Assembly (NCBI RefSeq): GCF_020741395.1
Contig: NZ_DYZA01000028.1
Span: forward strand, 1-35,608
Direction of reading: 5' to 3'
DNA length: 35,608 nt
Origin: Mailhella massiliensis
Lineage (GTDB): Bacteria > Desulfobacterota > Desulfovibrionia > Desulfovibrionales > Desulfovibrionaceae
In this document: positions 16,766 through 25,093 of the stretch, one piece after another
Layout of the letters: each line of letters opens with the position of its first letter
How positions within the stretch are numbered: position 1 is the stretch's first letter
Made by a program: the position numbers and the translations under genes
Notes under the pieces: model-generated
Databases searched by the model: none
Told to the model about the DNA's origin: nothing
Seen by the model: only the letters and a program-made list of their open reading frames with translations

Positions 16766-17606
16766 ATGGAAAATGCGGGCGACGGCGCGCCTTGCCGGCA
16801 CGGAATCCCCGGCCCTTGTGGCGGGGATACTCCTGTGCCATGTGCTCGGCATAGACAAGGTCGCGCTTGTGGCCCATGCGGAAGAAGAGATTCCGCCGCA
16901 GGATGAAGCTGTCCTTGAGGCCCTGCTTGCCCGTCGCCTTGCCGGGGAGCCTGTGGCCTATCTTCTCGGCACAAGGGAGTTTTACGGCCGGGATTTTCTG
17001 GTGAACCGCCACACGCTGATCCCCAGGCCGGAAACGGAACATCTGGTGGAGGAGGCGCTGCGTTTTTTTGCCGGCAGGGAAGAGATCCGCTTTCTCGACC
17101 TCGGCACGGGCAGCGGCTGCATTGCCGTGACGCTCGCTTCGGAGCGGCCTTTGTGGCGCGGCGCGGCCGTGGACGTTTCCCCCGGAGCCCTGGAGGCGGC
17201 GAAAGCCAACGCCGCGCGCCACGGCACGGCGGGGCGCGTGGATTTTCTGCAGGCCGACTTTACTCTTCCTCTGCCTTTTGAGGGGCGAAGCTTCGACCTT
17301 GTGGTCAGCAATCCCCCGTATGTGAGCGAAGAGGAATACGCCGCGCTGGATGCGGGCGTAAGGAATTTTGAACCGCGTTCCGCGCTGGTTCCCGGGCCTC
17401 AGGGTCTGGAGCATCCCCGCGCGGTGGAAGCGGCGGCACGCGCCCTGCTGAAGGAAGGCGGCCTGTTGCTCATGGAGCACGGCTGTCTTCAGGGCGAAGC
17501 GTGCCGGGCGTTGTGCCCGGACGCATACTGGACGGATGTGCGCACGGGGCGCGACCTCGCAGGGAAGGACCGCTTCCTTTTCGCGGTGAGGCGCCTTTGC
17601 GTATAA
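16752..17606 (+). CDS. prmC: Release factor glutamine methyltransferase
   Basis: PrmC methylates the GGQ glutamine of release factors RF1/RF2 with S-adenosylmethionine. The 284-aa protein has the N-terminal helical bundle that binds the release factor, then a Rossmann methyltransferase with FLDLGTGSGCIAV (SAM loop) and the substrate motif SNPPYVSEEEY. RPETEHLVE before the SAM loop is also typical. The ATG at 16752 follows a GGGAG site and matches the family N-terminus; an ATG at 16737 and a TTG at 16680 are alternatives. prfA is not adjacent here, unlike in many bacteria. Confidence 0.93.
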   Translation: MNRREWKMRATARLAGTESPALVAGILLCHVLGIDKVALVAHAEEEIPPQDEAVLEALLARRLAGEPVAYLLGTREFYGRDFLVNRHTLIPRPETEHLVEEALRFFAGREEIRFLDLGTGSGCIAVTLASERPLWRGAAVDVSPGALEAAKANAARHGTAGRVDFLQADFTLPLPFEGRSFDLVVSNPPYVSEEEYAALDAGVRNFEPRSALVPGPQGLEHPRAVEAAARALLKEGGLLLMEHGCLQGEACRALCPDAYWTDVRTGRDLAGKDRFLFAVRRLCV

Positions 17607-17666
17607 GCCCCCGGAAGGCCCGGGGAGGCCCGGCGGGCTGTTCCGCCGCGGCTACAGGAGTTGTTT

Positions 17667-18518
17667 ATGCCGCAGATCACTCTTGGCAAGGCTGTCGGCT
17701 GCAAGGGTGTTTCCCTCCATTCAGGCCGTGAGGTCAGCATGGAGTTTCGGCCCGCGCCGGAGAATTCGGGCATTGTTTTTCATATCCATGCCGAAGACGG
17801 CGTGCATCTGCTTTCTCCGCGCCCTGAAGCGGTGAGCACGACGGAACTTGCCACCACCATCAGCGACGGGCAGGCCCGCGTTTCCACCATTGAGCATGTA
17901 CTTGCGGCACTCTCCGGCCTTGGCGTGGACAATGTGGAAGTGCACGTCGAGGGAGGGGAAGTGCCCATTCTCGACGGCTCGGCGAAAGAGGTGGTGGAGG
18001 CGCTCCGTATCGCGGGATTTTCAGAGCAGTCCGCGCCGCGCCGCATAGCCCGCATCACACGGGAATGTTCTCTGGAAAAGGACGGTAAAGCCATTATCGC
18101 GCGGCCTTTCGACGGCTTTCATGTGGATTACACCATACGCTTCCCGCACCCCGTCATCGGGGAACAGCGTTTTGCGCTGGAGGTCACGCCTGAAACTTTT
18201 GCCCGGGAAATCGCACCGGCGCGCACCTTCGGCTTTCTGAAGGAAGTGGAATACCTGCACAGCAAGGGGCTTGCCCGCGGAGGCTCGCTGGACAACGTGA
18301 TCGTCGTGGGAGATGAGGGCGTGCTGAACAAGGAAGGCCTGCGCTTCCCTGATGAATTCGTGCGCCACAAGCTCCTGGATTTCATCGGCGACATGGCCAT
18401 GCTGGGCAGGCCGCTTCTGGGGTCCTTCACGGTGTCCTGCTCCGGCCACGGGCACAACAACGCCTTTCTGCGTATGCTGGTACAGGAGAAAGGCCTGCTG
18501 GAATACGGCGAAGCCTAG
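17667..18518 (+). CDS. lpxC: UDP-3-O-acyl-N-acetylglucosamine deacetylase
   Basis: LpxC is the zinc enzyme of the committed step of lipid A synthesis, so the organism makes lipopolysaccharide. The 283-aa protein has the zinc ligands His77 (STIEHVLAAL), His234 and Asp238 (FVRHKLLDFIGD), and His261 in the catalytic SGHGHNN. The N-terminal GVSLHSG and the VPILDGSA motif are present. The ATG at 17667 follows AGGAG at 6 nt. It is slightly shorter than the enteric protein, at the C-terminus. It is 60 bases downstream of prmC and may share its transcript. Confidence 0.96.
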   Translation: MPQITLGKAVGCKGVSLHSGREVSMEFRPAPENSGIVFHIHAEDGVHLLSPRPEAVSTTELATTISDGQARVSTIEHVLAALSGLGVDNVEVHVEGGEVPILDGSAKEVVEALRIAGFSEQSAPRRIARITRECSLEKDGKAIIARPFDGFHVDYTIRFPHPVIGEQRFALEVTPETFAREIAPARTFGFLKEVEYLHSKGLARGGSLDNVIVVGDEGVLNKEGLRFPDEFVRHKLLDFIGDMAMLGRPLLGSFTVSCSGHGHNNAFLRMLVQEKGLLEYGEA

Positions 18519-18618
18519 GCCGCGGGCCGGAGCGCTTTTTGCGGGGCATCGACTTCGCGAAGGGAGTTTTGCCTCTACGCGGTAAAAAGCGGAGCCCGCC
18601 CGGCGGGCAAAGACAATG

Positions 18619-18651
18619 GAAAAAAGGGGGGAGGGCTCGGCCCTCCCCTTT
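18619..18651. terminator. Bidirectional terminator between lpxC and ferritin
   Basis: A perfect 9-bp stem (18628-18636 with 18640-18648, loop TCG) lies between two converging genes. On the minus strand it is followed by a T-run (TTTTTT), a strong ferritin terminator. On the plus strand it is followed by TTTGTTG. Confidence 0.85.
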
Positions 18652-18671
18652 GTTGTGGCTTTCCACACCTG

Positions 18672-19157
18672 TCATGCGCGGGATTTCAGTTCCGCGTTCA
18701 GCAGGTACAGGCCCCGGGCGTCGCCGCCGCAAAGATCGAAACGGGCGATGAGGTCGCCTGCGCTTTTTTCCTCTTCTCCCTGCTCCCCGATGAACCATTC
18801 CAAAAACTGGCAGGTGCGGAAGTCTTCGCTGTCTCGGGCCTGCTTGTAGAGGCTGTGGATCAGCGAAGTAATGTACTGCTCATGCCTGAGTGCGGCGGCC
18901 AGAGGCTCCCGCTCGCCCGCAAAGTGCGCCGAAGGCGCGTCGATGGGGCCGAAATTCATTTTTACATCGTTGTCCAGAAGGTATTTCAGGAATTTCATGG
19001 CATGATTTTTTTCTTCCTCCGCCTGCATTTCGAAGAATCGGCCGAAGCCGTCCAGTTTCCTTGCATGATAATGGCTGGCAATAGCCAGGTAGAAATAGGC
19101 TGAGAACAGCTCCCTGTTGACCTGTTCCCTGAGAAGCTCCTGTACCTGTGCGTTCAT
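18672..19157 (-). CDS. Ferritin (non-heme)
   Basis: Ferritin oxidises Fe(II) and stores iron in a 24-mer shell. The 161-aa four-helix protein has ferroxidase residues Glu16 (NRELFSAYFY), Glu49 and His52 (EEEKNHAM), and the second-helix-pair glutamates in EWFIGEQGEEE, as in FtnA. There is no heme-ligand Met in the bacterioferritin position that I can see. The ATG at 19157 follows AAGGAG. A sulfite reducer with many Fe-S and heme proteins would use it for iron buffering and oxygen defence. No clear Fur box was found upstream. Confidence 0.94.
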   Translation of the reverse strand: MNAQVQELLREQVNRELFSAYFYLAIASHYHARKLDGFGRFFEMQAEEEKNHAMKFLKYLLDNDVKMNFGPIDAPSAHFAGEREPLAAALRHEQYITSLIHSLYKQARDSEDFRTCQFLEWFIGEQGEEEKSAGDLIARFDLCGGDARGLYLLNAELKSRA

Positions 19158-19593
19158 GGCTCATGCTCCTTGAAATAAGGTGACGGCACGGCAAGCCCGC
19201 ATATATACATAGCGCCATTTCCTTTTCTGGCACGGCATGGGGAAAAGAAAACAGGACGCCGGCGCATGAGTCCCCGACGGTGGGAAGGGCCGGGAAAAAG
19301 CATTGTCCCGGAAAGACCGGGGCGGTATATACTGCGGGGAAGATGCGCAGTCCGGCATACACAGTATGTCCTCGGAAGATCTTTCGGCTAACGTGTTGCC
19401 GGGGGCCAGGATTCCCGTTCCATGGATGCATTTTTTCCCTCCCTTTGACGCGACGCCGGATAAGGCATACACCTGAACCTTCAGTGCAGAATAATCGGTA
19501 ACTTTTATCCGGGTGAGGAACGGCGCGGCGCGGCCGGGATTTTGGCGGAATATCGTCTGCTGCCGTTTTTTCCCATGGTTCCAAAGGTGAGAT
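19158..19593. other. Divergent ferritin / MFS intergenic region
   Basis: No gene is evident in these 436 bases. An AT-rich patch TATGTATATAT occurs about 50 bases upstream of ferritin on the minus strand and might hold its -10, without a good -35. A plus-strand promoter candidate is annotated separately. Confidence 0.5.
19445..19473 (+). promoter_or_regulatory. Candidate promoter for the MFS gene
   Basis: TTGACG (5/6 match to -35) and TACACC (3/6 to -10) lie 17 bp apart about 120 bases before the MFS start codon. Confidence 0.4.
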
Positions 19594-20778
19594 ATGGCGC
19601 TGTTCTCAGGGCTTCCCGCATCGAAAAAACACGTTCTTCTTTTCATGGCCATGCTCAATTTCGGCTCCACCGTAGCCATGCAGGGCTGGACCATGCTGTA
19701 CAACAACTTCGTGGTCAACTGTGCAGGCCTCAGCCCTGCCGAGAGCGGGCTTGTGCAGGGCCTGCGCGAGATACCGGGCCTCCTGGGCGTCACCCTTATT
19801 TTCTTCCTCTTTTTCATGAAGGAGCATAAGCTGGCTGCGCTTTCCGTTATGGCCGCGGGGCTCGGCACCATGCTCACCGGCATGTTTCCTTCCTTCGTGC
19901 CCATCATCTTCACCAGCATGCTCATGTCCTTCGGATTCCATTATTTCGAGGCCATGAATAATTCCCTGGCAATCCAGCATTTCGACCTCAGGCAGACGCC
20001 TATCGTCATGGGGCGTCTGCGCGGCCTGGTGGCCGGCGGAAGCCTTATGATCTCCATATTCATGTTTCTGTTTTCCGACAGGCTGAGCTTTGTCTGGCTG
20101 TTCTTCGTGCCCGGGGCCGTGGGTCTTCTGCTCGGCTTTTTCGGCCTGGTGCATCCCCTTATGGGGAGCAATGCTCCCAGGCAGCGGAAAAGGATACTGC
20201 CTCAGAAACGCTACTGGCTTTTTTATATCCTGAATTTTCTCATGGGCGGCCGCCGCATCGTGTTTTCCGTATTCGCCGTCTTTCTCATGGTGGAACAGTT
20301 CGGCTTTTCCGTGCGCAGCGTATCGCTCCTGTTCATGTTCAACTATACGGTGAACTGGCTGTTCAACCCCATGGTGGGGAAGATCATCAACAGGCTGGGC
20401 GAACGCCGCCTCATGACTATTGAATATATCTCGGCCTTCGTCATTTTCATGGGCTACGCCCTGACAAAAAGCGAATACCTCATCGTGCTTTTGTATGTGT
20501 TCGACAGCCTCACCTTCAACTTCTCCATCGCCGTGCGCACCTTCTTCCAGAAAATAGCCTTTCCTGAAGACGCCGCGCCCAATATGGCCATAGCCCAGAC
20601 CATCAACCATATTCCCGCCGTGACGATTCCTGCCATTGGCGGCTGGATGTGGTTGAGCTGGGGGTATCAGTCCGTGTTTTTCTTCGGCGCGGGGATCACG
20701 GTCATGTCCCTTCTTCTTGCGCAGCTGGTGGACAGGGAAATCCGCATGAAGAGTACGCAGCGCGGCGAGGCGGCCTGA
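19594..20778 (+). CDS. Major facilitator superfamily transporter
   Basis: The 394-aa protein is strongly hydrophobic with about 12 membrane helices in two halves, joined by a basic loop (around residues 190-208, APRQRKRILPQKR). Substrate and direction are unknown; no signature of a specific subfamily is recognised. The short loop GRLRGLVAGG and the second-half NRLGERR resemble the basic loop-2/3 and loop-8/9 motifs of MFS. The ATG at 19594 follows AAAGGTGA. It stands alone between ferritin and adenine deaminase on its own strand run, so a nucleobase substrate is possible but only a guess. Confidence 0.88.
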   Translation: MALFSGLPASKKHVLLFMAMLNFGSTVAMQGWTMLYNNFVVNCAGLSPAESGLVQGLREIPGLLGVTLIFFLFFMKEHKLAALSVMAAGLGTMLTGMFPSFVPIIFTSMLMSFGFHYFEAMNNSLAIQHFDLRQTPIVMGRLRGLVAGGSLMISIFMFLFSDRLSFVWLFFVPGAVGLLLGFFGLVHPLMGSNAPRQRKRILPQKRYWLFYILNFLMGGRRIVFSVFAVFLMVEQFGFSVRSVSLLFMFNYTVNWLFNPMVGKIINRLGERRLMTIEYISAFVIFMGYALTKSEYLIVLLYVFDSLTFNFSIAVRTFFQKIAFPEDAAPNMAIAQTINHIPAVTIPAIGGWMWLSWGYQSVFFFGAGITVMSLLLAQLVDREIRMKSTQRGEAA

Positions 20779-20969
20779 AAAAGGTGCGCGGGCGCGATTT
20801 CGCATTGCCGTGCGGCAAAGGAGACGGTATTTTCTGAAGGGCAGGCAGAAAACATGCTGCCGAAAAGCGGAAACCGTGCGTCGGGCTTCGGGAAAACATC
20901 TTGTTGCCGCGCCTGGGGGCTCTGCAACTGGCCGTGTCCAACCATAAAAGCATTTCAAGGAAGGGAAAT

Positions 20970-22697
20970 ATGAACAGGGAATTCTGGGCCATGGCCACAG
21001 GGCGCATGCCCGCGGATGTGCGCATCGACAACGTGCACGTGGTGGACGTATTCGGCGGGACGGTGCGGGAAGGCTGCGTATGTTTCGGACAGGGCCGTAT
21101 TCTCGGATTCAGCCCTCTTGCGGCCCGCGAGGTGGTGGACGGAGGGAGACGCTACCTTCTGCCCGGCCTTATCGACGGTCATGTGCACATAGAATCCTCC
21201 ATGCTCTGCCCCGCGCGTTTTGCCGAAATGGTGCTTCCCTTCGGCACGACCACAGTCATGGCCGACCCGCATGAAATAGCCAATGTAAAGGGCATGGCGG
21301 GCCTTTCCTACATGCTGGAAGCCTCGCGGCCTCTGCCGCTTGATGTGCGCATCATGCTTTCTTCCTGTGTTCCCGCCCTTCCTGTGGAGGATGCCGGGGC
21401 AGTGCTCTCTGCCCGCGATATTGCTCCCCTTCTTGCCGACGACAAGGTGGGGGGACTCGCGGAAATGATGAATGTACCGGGTCTTCTTGCGGGAGATGCC
21501 GATGTTCTGGAAAAGTTGGAGGCCACTCTAGCCGCTGGCAAGGTGATCGACGGGCATGCGCCGCTTCTTTCCGGTGCGGAGCTGGATGTGTACGCCGCTC
21601 TCGGTGTGCGTACCGACCATGAGTGCACCACGGTGGAGGAACTTGAGGCACGCGTCTCGCGCGGCATGTACGTTCTTTTGCGCGAAGGCACCGCCTCGCG
21701 CGATCTTTTGAAGCTTCTGCCCGGTCTCACGCCGGAGAATCAGCGCCGCTGCCTTTTCTGCACCGACGACAGGCAGCCTGCCGATATCCTGAGGCGCGGG
21801 CATATCGTGAACAATGTGCGCATGGCCGTGGCTGCGGGCATCGACCCGGTGAGCGCCGTGCGTATGGCCACGCTGAATGCGGCGGAATGTTACGGCCTGC
21901 GCGACAGGGGCGGCATTGCCCCCGGCCTTCGCGCCGACCTTGTGCTTGTGGAAGATCTGGAATCGTTCCGGGTGGTTGCTTGCTGGGCGGGTGGCGAGCT
22001 TGTGGCCCGGGAGGGTCGTATGCTGCGCGCTCTGCCTCAGAGCGACCCGGGGGAACTTGGCAGAAGTGTGGTGCTGGCCCCCCTGCCGGAACGCCCTTTT
22101 TCCGTGCGCGTGACTTCGGGTAAGGCGAGAATCATCGGGCTTCTGCCCCATTCGCTGATTACAGAATGTCTGGTGCGGCCTGTGGCAACCGGCCCTGACG
22201 GCGAAGTGGAGCTTTCCCTCAACCCCGGCCTTGTGAAAATCGCCGTGCTGGAACGCCATCACGCCACGGGCAAGATAGGCGTGGGCCTCATGGAAGGCCG
22301 CTACGGCCTGCGCGGCGGAGCCATAGCTACTACCATCGCCCATGATTCGCACAATATCGTGGTGGCGGGCGACGACGAGGACGACATGCTCCTTGCCGTG
22401 CGCGAACTGGAACGCATGGAAGGCGGTATCGTCATGATCGCCGGAGGGAAAGTGCTGGCTGCGCTGCCTTTGCCCGTGGGCGGCCTCATGAGCGAAAGGC
22501 CCGCAGCCGAAGTAGCCGCAAAGCTGAAGGAACTTCTGGAGGTCGCTTCATCGCATTACCATATCTGGGAAGGGGCGGACGCCTTCATGACGCTCAGCTT
22601 CATGGCGCTTCCCGTTATTCCCCACTTCAAGATCACGGCCCGCGGCCTTTTCGACGTGGACAGCTTCTGTTTTGTGGATGTGGATGCGGAAAAGTAG
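20970..22697 (+). CDS. ade: Adenine deaminase
   Basis: This amidohydrolase converts adenine to hypoxanthine and ammonia in purine salvage. The 575-aa length is right for bacterial Ade. The metal-binding start LIDGHVHIESSM and ADPHEIANV are present, then HAPLLSG and TDHECTT, and the catalytic CTDDRQPADIL. The C-terminal domain contains HDSHNIVVAGDDEDDM, also typical. The ATG at 20970 follows AAGGAAGGGA. The gene ends at a strong terminator. Upstream is the MFS transporter, 191 bases away. Confidence 0.95.
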   Translation: MNREFWAMATGRMPADVRIDNVHVVDVFGGTVREGCVCFGQGRILGFSPLAAREVVDGGRRYLLPGLIDGHVHIESSMLCPARFAEMVLPFGTTTVMADPHEIANVKGMAGLSYMLEASRPLPLDVRIMLSSCVPALPVEDAGAVLSARDIAPLLADDKVGGLAEMMNVPGLLAGDADVLEKLEATLAAGKVIDGHAPLLSGAELDVYAALGVRTDHECTTVEELEARVSRGMYVLLREGTASRDLLKLLPGLTPENQRRCLFCTDDRQPADILRRGHIVNNVRMAVAAGIDPVSAVRMATLNAAECYGLRDRGGIAPGLRADLVLVEDLESFRVVACWAGGELVAREGRMLRALPQSDPGELGRSVVLAPLPERPFSVRVTSGKARIIGLLPHSLITECLVRPVATGPDGEVELSLNPGLVKIAVLERHHATGKIGVGLMEGRYGLRGGAIATTIAHDSHNIVVAGDDEDDMLLAVRELERMEGGIVMIAGGKVLAALPLPVGGLMSERPAAEVAAKLKELLEVASSHYHIWEGADAFMTLSFMALPVIPHFKITARGLFDVDSFCFVDVDAEK

Positions 22698-22774
22698 AAC
22701 GGCGGCGGGGTGACGGCCTGAGAAAAGGCACGCTTCAGCCGTGAAGGCCATGAGCGCTCTGCGTATGGATACTG

Positions 22775-22808
22775 CGCGCGGGCGGAACTTGTTCCGCCCG
22801 CGCGTTTT
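22775..22808 (+). terminator. Terminator of ade
   Basis: A perfect 14-bp inverted repeat (22775-22788 with 22791-22804) is followed by TTTT (22805-22808), 78 bases past ade. Confidence 0.88.
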
Positions 22809-22820
22809 CGTGCCGGGCCG

Positions 22821-22842
22821 CCTTTCTCTTCAAAGAGAAAGG
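22821..22842 (-). terminator. Hairpin after the UbiD-family gene
   Basis: A near-perfect 10-bp hairpin of CCTTTCTCTT and its complement lies about 80 bases past the minus-strand stop at 22920. No T-run follows, so this is a weak candidate terminator. Confidence 0.35.
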
Positions 22843-22919
22843 TTCTGTGGATAGGGGGGGGATTTCATGGTCGGCCCGGACGACGGAAAAGCCTTTTTTC
22901 CCTGTGCCGGGGCCTGACG

Positions 22920-24257
22920 CTACTCGATGATATAATCCTTCAAAGACACGTCCTTATAGGCAACTTTTTCATAGCGCGGGGAGCGGGGCAGGGGGCAGGT
23001 ACAGTCGAAGCCCATTTTTGCGCCCACGTTGTCCCTGAGCACGGGGTTGAGCTCGTGCCCGAAGGCGTTGGGCACGATGATGATATCCGAGGCCGGGTCG
23101 CAGCGCGTGACCATGGCGCGCTCCACTTCCTCGGGGTTGTGAATGTTCACGTCGCTGTTGACGGCCGTGACCATTTGTAAAGGCGGAAAGGCCGCGAAGG
23201 CCGCGAGTATGGCGTTTTTGGCCATGCCGTTTTTGGGCGGGTCGATCTGAAGGATAACGTGATAGTGGCTTCCTCCGTGTGTCATGTACACTTTCTTCAG
23301 ACCGGGAACTTGGCGGGAAACGCTGCGGAACAGGCTCGCTTCCACGCCGAGGCCCACGGAATTCCACACTTCCTTGCCCGGGTGCAGCATGTGGATGACG
23401 GGATCCTTCCGCATGGTGACGGTTTTTATGGAAACGACCCAGCGGTTTTCCCTTGTGGCGTAGTAGCCGCTTACCTCTCCGAAGGGGCCTTCCGGTTCGC
23501 GCACATGGGGCAGGATTTCCCCCTCCATGATGAGCTGCGCGTCGGCTATGCCCTCCACCCCTACGCTTCTGCTCCGGCAGAGGCGGGCAGGTTCGCCCAG
23601 CAGGCTGGATGCCACGGCGAGTTCGTCCACATTGATGGGCGCAGCGGCGGAAGGCGTTATGGCCGCCACATAATAGGCCGGGTGCACGCCGTTGTTGATG
23701 GTTATTTCCAGCGGCCTGCCCATGGCTTCAGCCCGTTCATAATAGTCGCGCAGGTGCCTGCCCACATCCATGAGCAGGCCGAGTCGGTTTTTCCCTGTGA
23801 CCATCAGACGGTGCACCGAGGTGTTGCGCACCCCGGTTTCCGGGTCTTTGGCGATGATGATGCAGTTGGAAAAGTAGGGCCCTCCGTCGAGCAGCGCGTG
23901 CGTGGGCACGGGAATACGGGAAAGGTCGGGCTCTTCCATCATCACTTCCTGTGCGGGGGCGTTGTCCACTATCACAGGGGCGACGGGAGTACTCTGCATC
24001 TCGGATACGGCCCGGGCGAAGAGGAAGGAGAGGTCCTCTTCCGTGGTGTGGAAGATTTCGGCAAGGTTTCCCCTGTTCCACCACAGCCCCGTGACTACGG
24101 GGTATGCGTAGCCGCGTACTTTGTCGAAAAAAGCGACCTTGCCGCCTTCAAGCTTTGCCGCGATGCCCGAAAGTTCATGTACGGCGTCGACTTCGCTGCG
24201 GATATGGGCGATGCGGCCGGACATTTCCAGCGTATGGAGACAATCCTGCAGATTCAT
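22920..24257 (-). CDS. UbiD-family prenyl-FMN-dependent decarboxylase
   Basis: UbiD-family enzymes reversibly (de)carboxylate aromatic or unsaturated acids with prenylated FMN made by UbiX. The 445-aa protein has the family layout: an N-terminal domain with RGYAYPVVTGLW, the middle flavin-binding region (TSVHRLMVTG, INNGVHPAYYVAA) and the acid-residue block EGEILP ... GPFGEVSGYYA. A C-terminal domain with VTAVNSDVNIHNPEEV follows. It is closer in size to hydroxyarylic acid decarboxylases than to the ~490-aa enteric UbiD. The substrate cannot be named. The ATG at 24257 follows GGGAGGA. The preceding gene is its LpdD-like partner; no UbiX is in the window. Confidence 0.92.
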   Translation of the reverse strand: MNLQDCLHTLEMSGRIAHIRSEVDAVHELSGIAAKLEGGKVAFFDKVRGYAYPVVTGLWWNRGNLAEIFHTTEEDLSFLFARAVSEMQSTPVAPVIVDNAPAQEVMMEEPDLSRIPVPTHALLDGGPYFSNCIIIAKDPETGVRNTSVHRLMVTGKNRLGLLMDVGRHLRDYYERAEAMGRPLEITINNGVHPAYYVAAITPSAAAPINVDELAVASSLLGEPARLCRSRSVGVEGIADAQLIMEGEILPHVREPEGPFGEVSGYYATRENRWVVSIKTVTMRKDPVIHMLHPGKEVWNSVGLGVEASLFRSVSRQVPGLKKVYMTHGGSHYHVILQIDPPKNGMAKNAILAAFAAFPPLQMVTAVNSDVNIHNPEEVERAMVTRCDPASDIIIVPNAFGHELNPVLRDNVGAKMGFDCTCPLPRSPRYEKVAYKDVSLKDYIIE

Positions 24258-24340
24258 GGTTCCTCCCGGAAAAAGGTAAAGAAAAGTGTGATCTGAGCGC
24301 GGGCGCCATGCTGAGGGCCGCGTGCAGGGGAAAATGAGGC

Positions 24341-24730
24341 TCAGGCTCGGGAAATACCGGCAGAGACGCGTTGCATGGCGCGTGTCAGCGTCGCGACGGC
24401 TTCTTCCGCATTTTTCACGAGAAGGGCAATGTCGTCCGCTCCGGCGTTGTCCACATGCAGGCCCACGGTAAGGCACACCGTGCGGCCCAGCACGGCGCAG
24501 ATTTTTTTTGCGAGGGCATGGGCGGGCAGATCATCCCTGTGGCCGGGCGCGCAGAGCAGGCCGATGTTGTCGGCCCTGCCTGTTTCCCGAGGCACGGCAA
24601 GGGCCACGGCTCCTACATGGGGGCTTTCTCCGCCGCTTATGGAAATGATGAGGTCTTCTCCGGCCATGCGGCAGAAGGCTTCCACCCTGAAGTTTCCGCT
24701 TCCTGCGATAAAGGGGCCGAAGCTGTTCAT
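24341..24730 (-). CDS. LpdD-like prenyl-flavin chaperone / decarboxylase partner
   Basis: The 129-aa protein looks like the LpdD (gallate decarboxylase small subunit) family, thought to help load prenylated flavin into UbiD-type enzymes. Supporting stretches are GGESPHVGAVALAVPR (33-48), APGHRDDLPAHALAKKI (61-77) and TVGLHVDNAGADDI (88-101). The ATG at 24730 follows AAAGGAG. It is 83 bases upstream of the UbiD-family gene on the same strand, the expected pairing. The family call is from recalled similarity and should be tested. Confidence 0.75.
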   Translation of the reverse strand: MNSFGPFIAGSGNFRVEAFCRMAGEDLIISISGGESPHVGAVALAVPRETGRADNIGLLCAPGHRDDLPAHALAKKICAVLGRTVCLTVGLHVDNAGADDIALLVKNAEEAVATLTRAMQRVSAGISRA

Positions 24731-24927
24731 ACAGCGCTCCTTTGCTTGTCGGAGGGAATTGGAGCGGCAGTTTCCGTTGGCCTTCCGAGGGAGGCGGGGC
24801 TTTTCAGGACGTATGCGCCTGCCGCCCGACACAGGGAAAAGAGCGGGGTGGGAGCGTGAGGTCGAGTAAGGGGAAGATTCCCGGAAGAAGGGAACGTCGG
24901 GGGAGAAAAGAGAGAAAAGCGTGCCAT
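24727..24927 (-). CDS. Possible upstream ORF coupled to the LpdD-like gene
   Basis: A 66-codon frame begins at 24927 after a very strong site (GAGGAGG, 5-nt spacing) and its stop overlaps the lpdD-like ATG by four bases (ATGA). The product is rich in Pro, Ser and Arg, with no motif and unremarkable codon use. It sits between the attenuator-like hairpin and the LpdD-like gene. It may be a coupling ORF rather than a stable protein. Confidence 0.3.
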   Translation of the reverse strand: MARFSLFSPPTFPSSGNLPLTRPHAPTPLFSLCRAAGAYVLKSPASLGRPTETAAPIPSDKQRSAV

Positions 24928-24966
24928 ACGGGCCTCCTCGGGCCCCGGCAAGGCTTTTATCCATAA

Positions 24967-24999
24967 CAAAAATCACGCCGGGAACCCGCCGTGATTTTG
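24967..24999 (-). terminator. Attenuator-like terminator hairpin
   Basis: On the minus strand, arms AAAATCACG (24990-24998) and CGTGATTTT (24969-24977) enclose a further 3-bp CGG/CCG stem after one mismatch. The run continues TTTTTGTTAT. It is placed after the Phe/Trp leader ORF and before the LpdD-like gene, as an attenuator would be. Segments at 25023-25028 and 25010-25016 can compete with it (see findings). Confidence 0.65.
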
Positions 25000-25033
25000 A
25001 TGTAGAAAGAAAACACCAGAAACCCGGCCCGCG

Positions 25034-25087
25034 TCAGCGAGCCGGCCACCAGAAGAAGAAGGTGTGCACCGCGTTCATGATGTTCAT
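25034..25087 (-). CDS. Putative aromatic leader peptide (FFFWW)
   Basis: The 17-residue frame reads MNIMNAVHTFFFWWPAR, with three Phe and two Trp codons in a row near its end, like pheL/trpL leader peptides. There is no Shine-Dalgarno sequence. The expected transcription start from the promoter at 25094-25123 is the A of its ATG, so it would be translated leaderless, or from the second ATG at 25078. A 9-bp stem (25024-25032 with 25037-25045) covers the codons after the Trp pair and the stop. A terminator-like hairpin follows. The reading frame is certain; the regulatory role is inference. Confidence 0.55.
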   Translation of the reverse strand: MNIMNAVHTFFFWWPAR

Positions 25088-25093
25088 GAAAAA

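Noticed and set aside
22775..22808. Palindrome as an operator or attachment site
   Set aside because: Its GC-rich stem followed by TTTT just past ade is better explained as a terminator.
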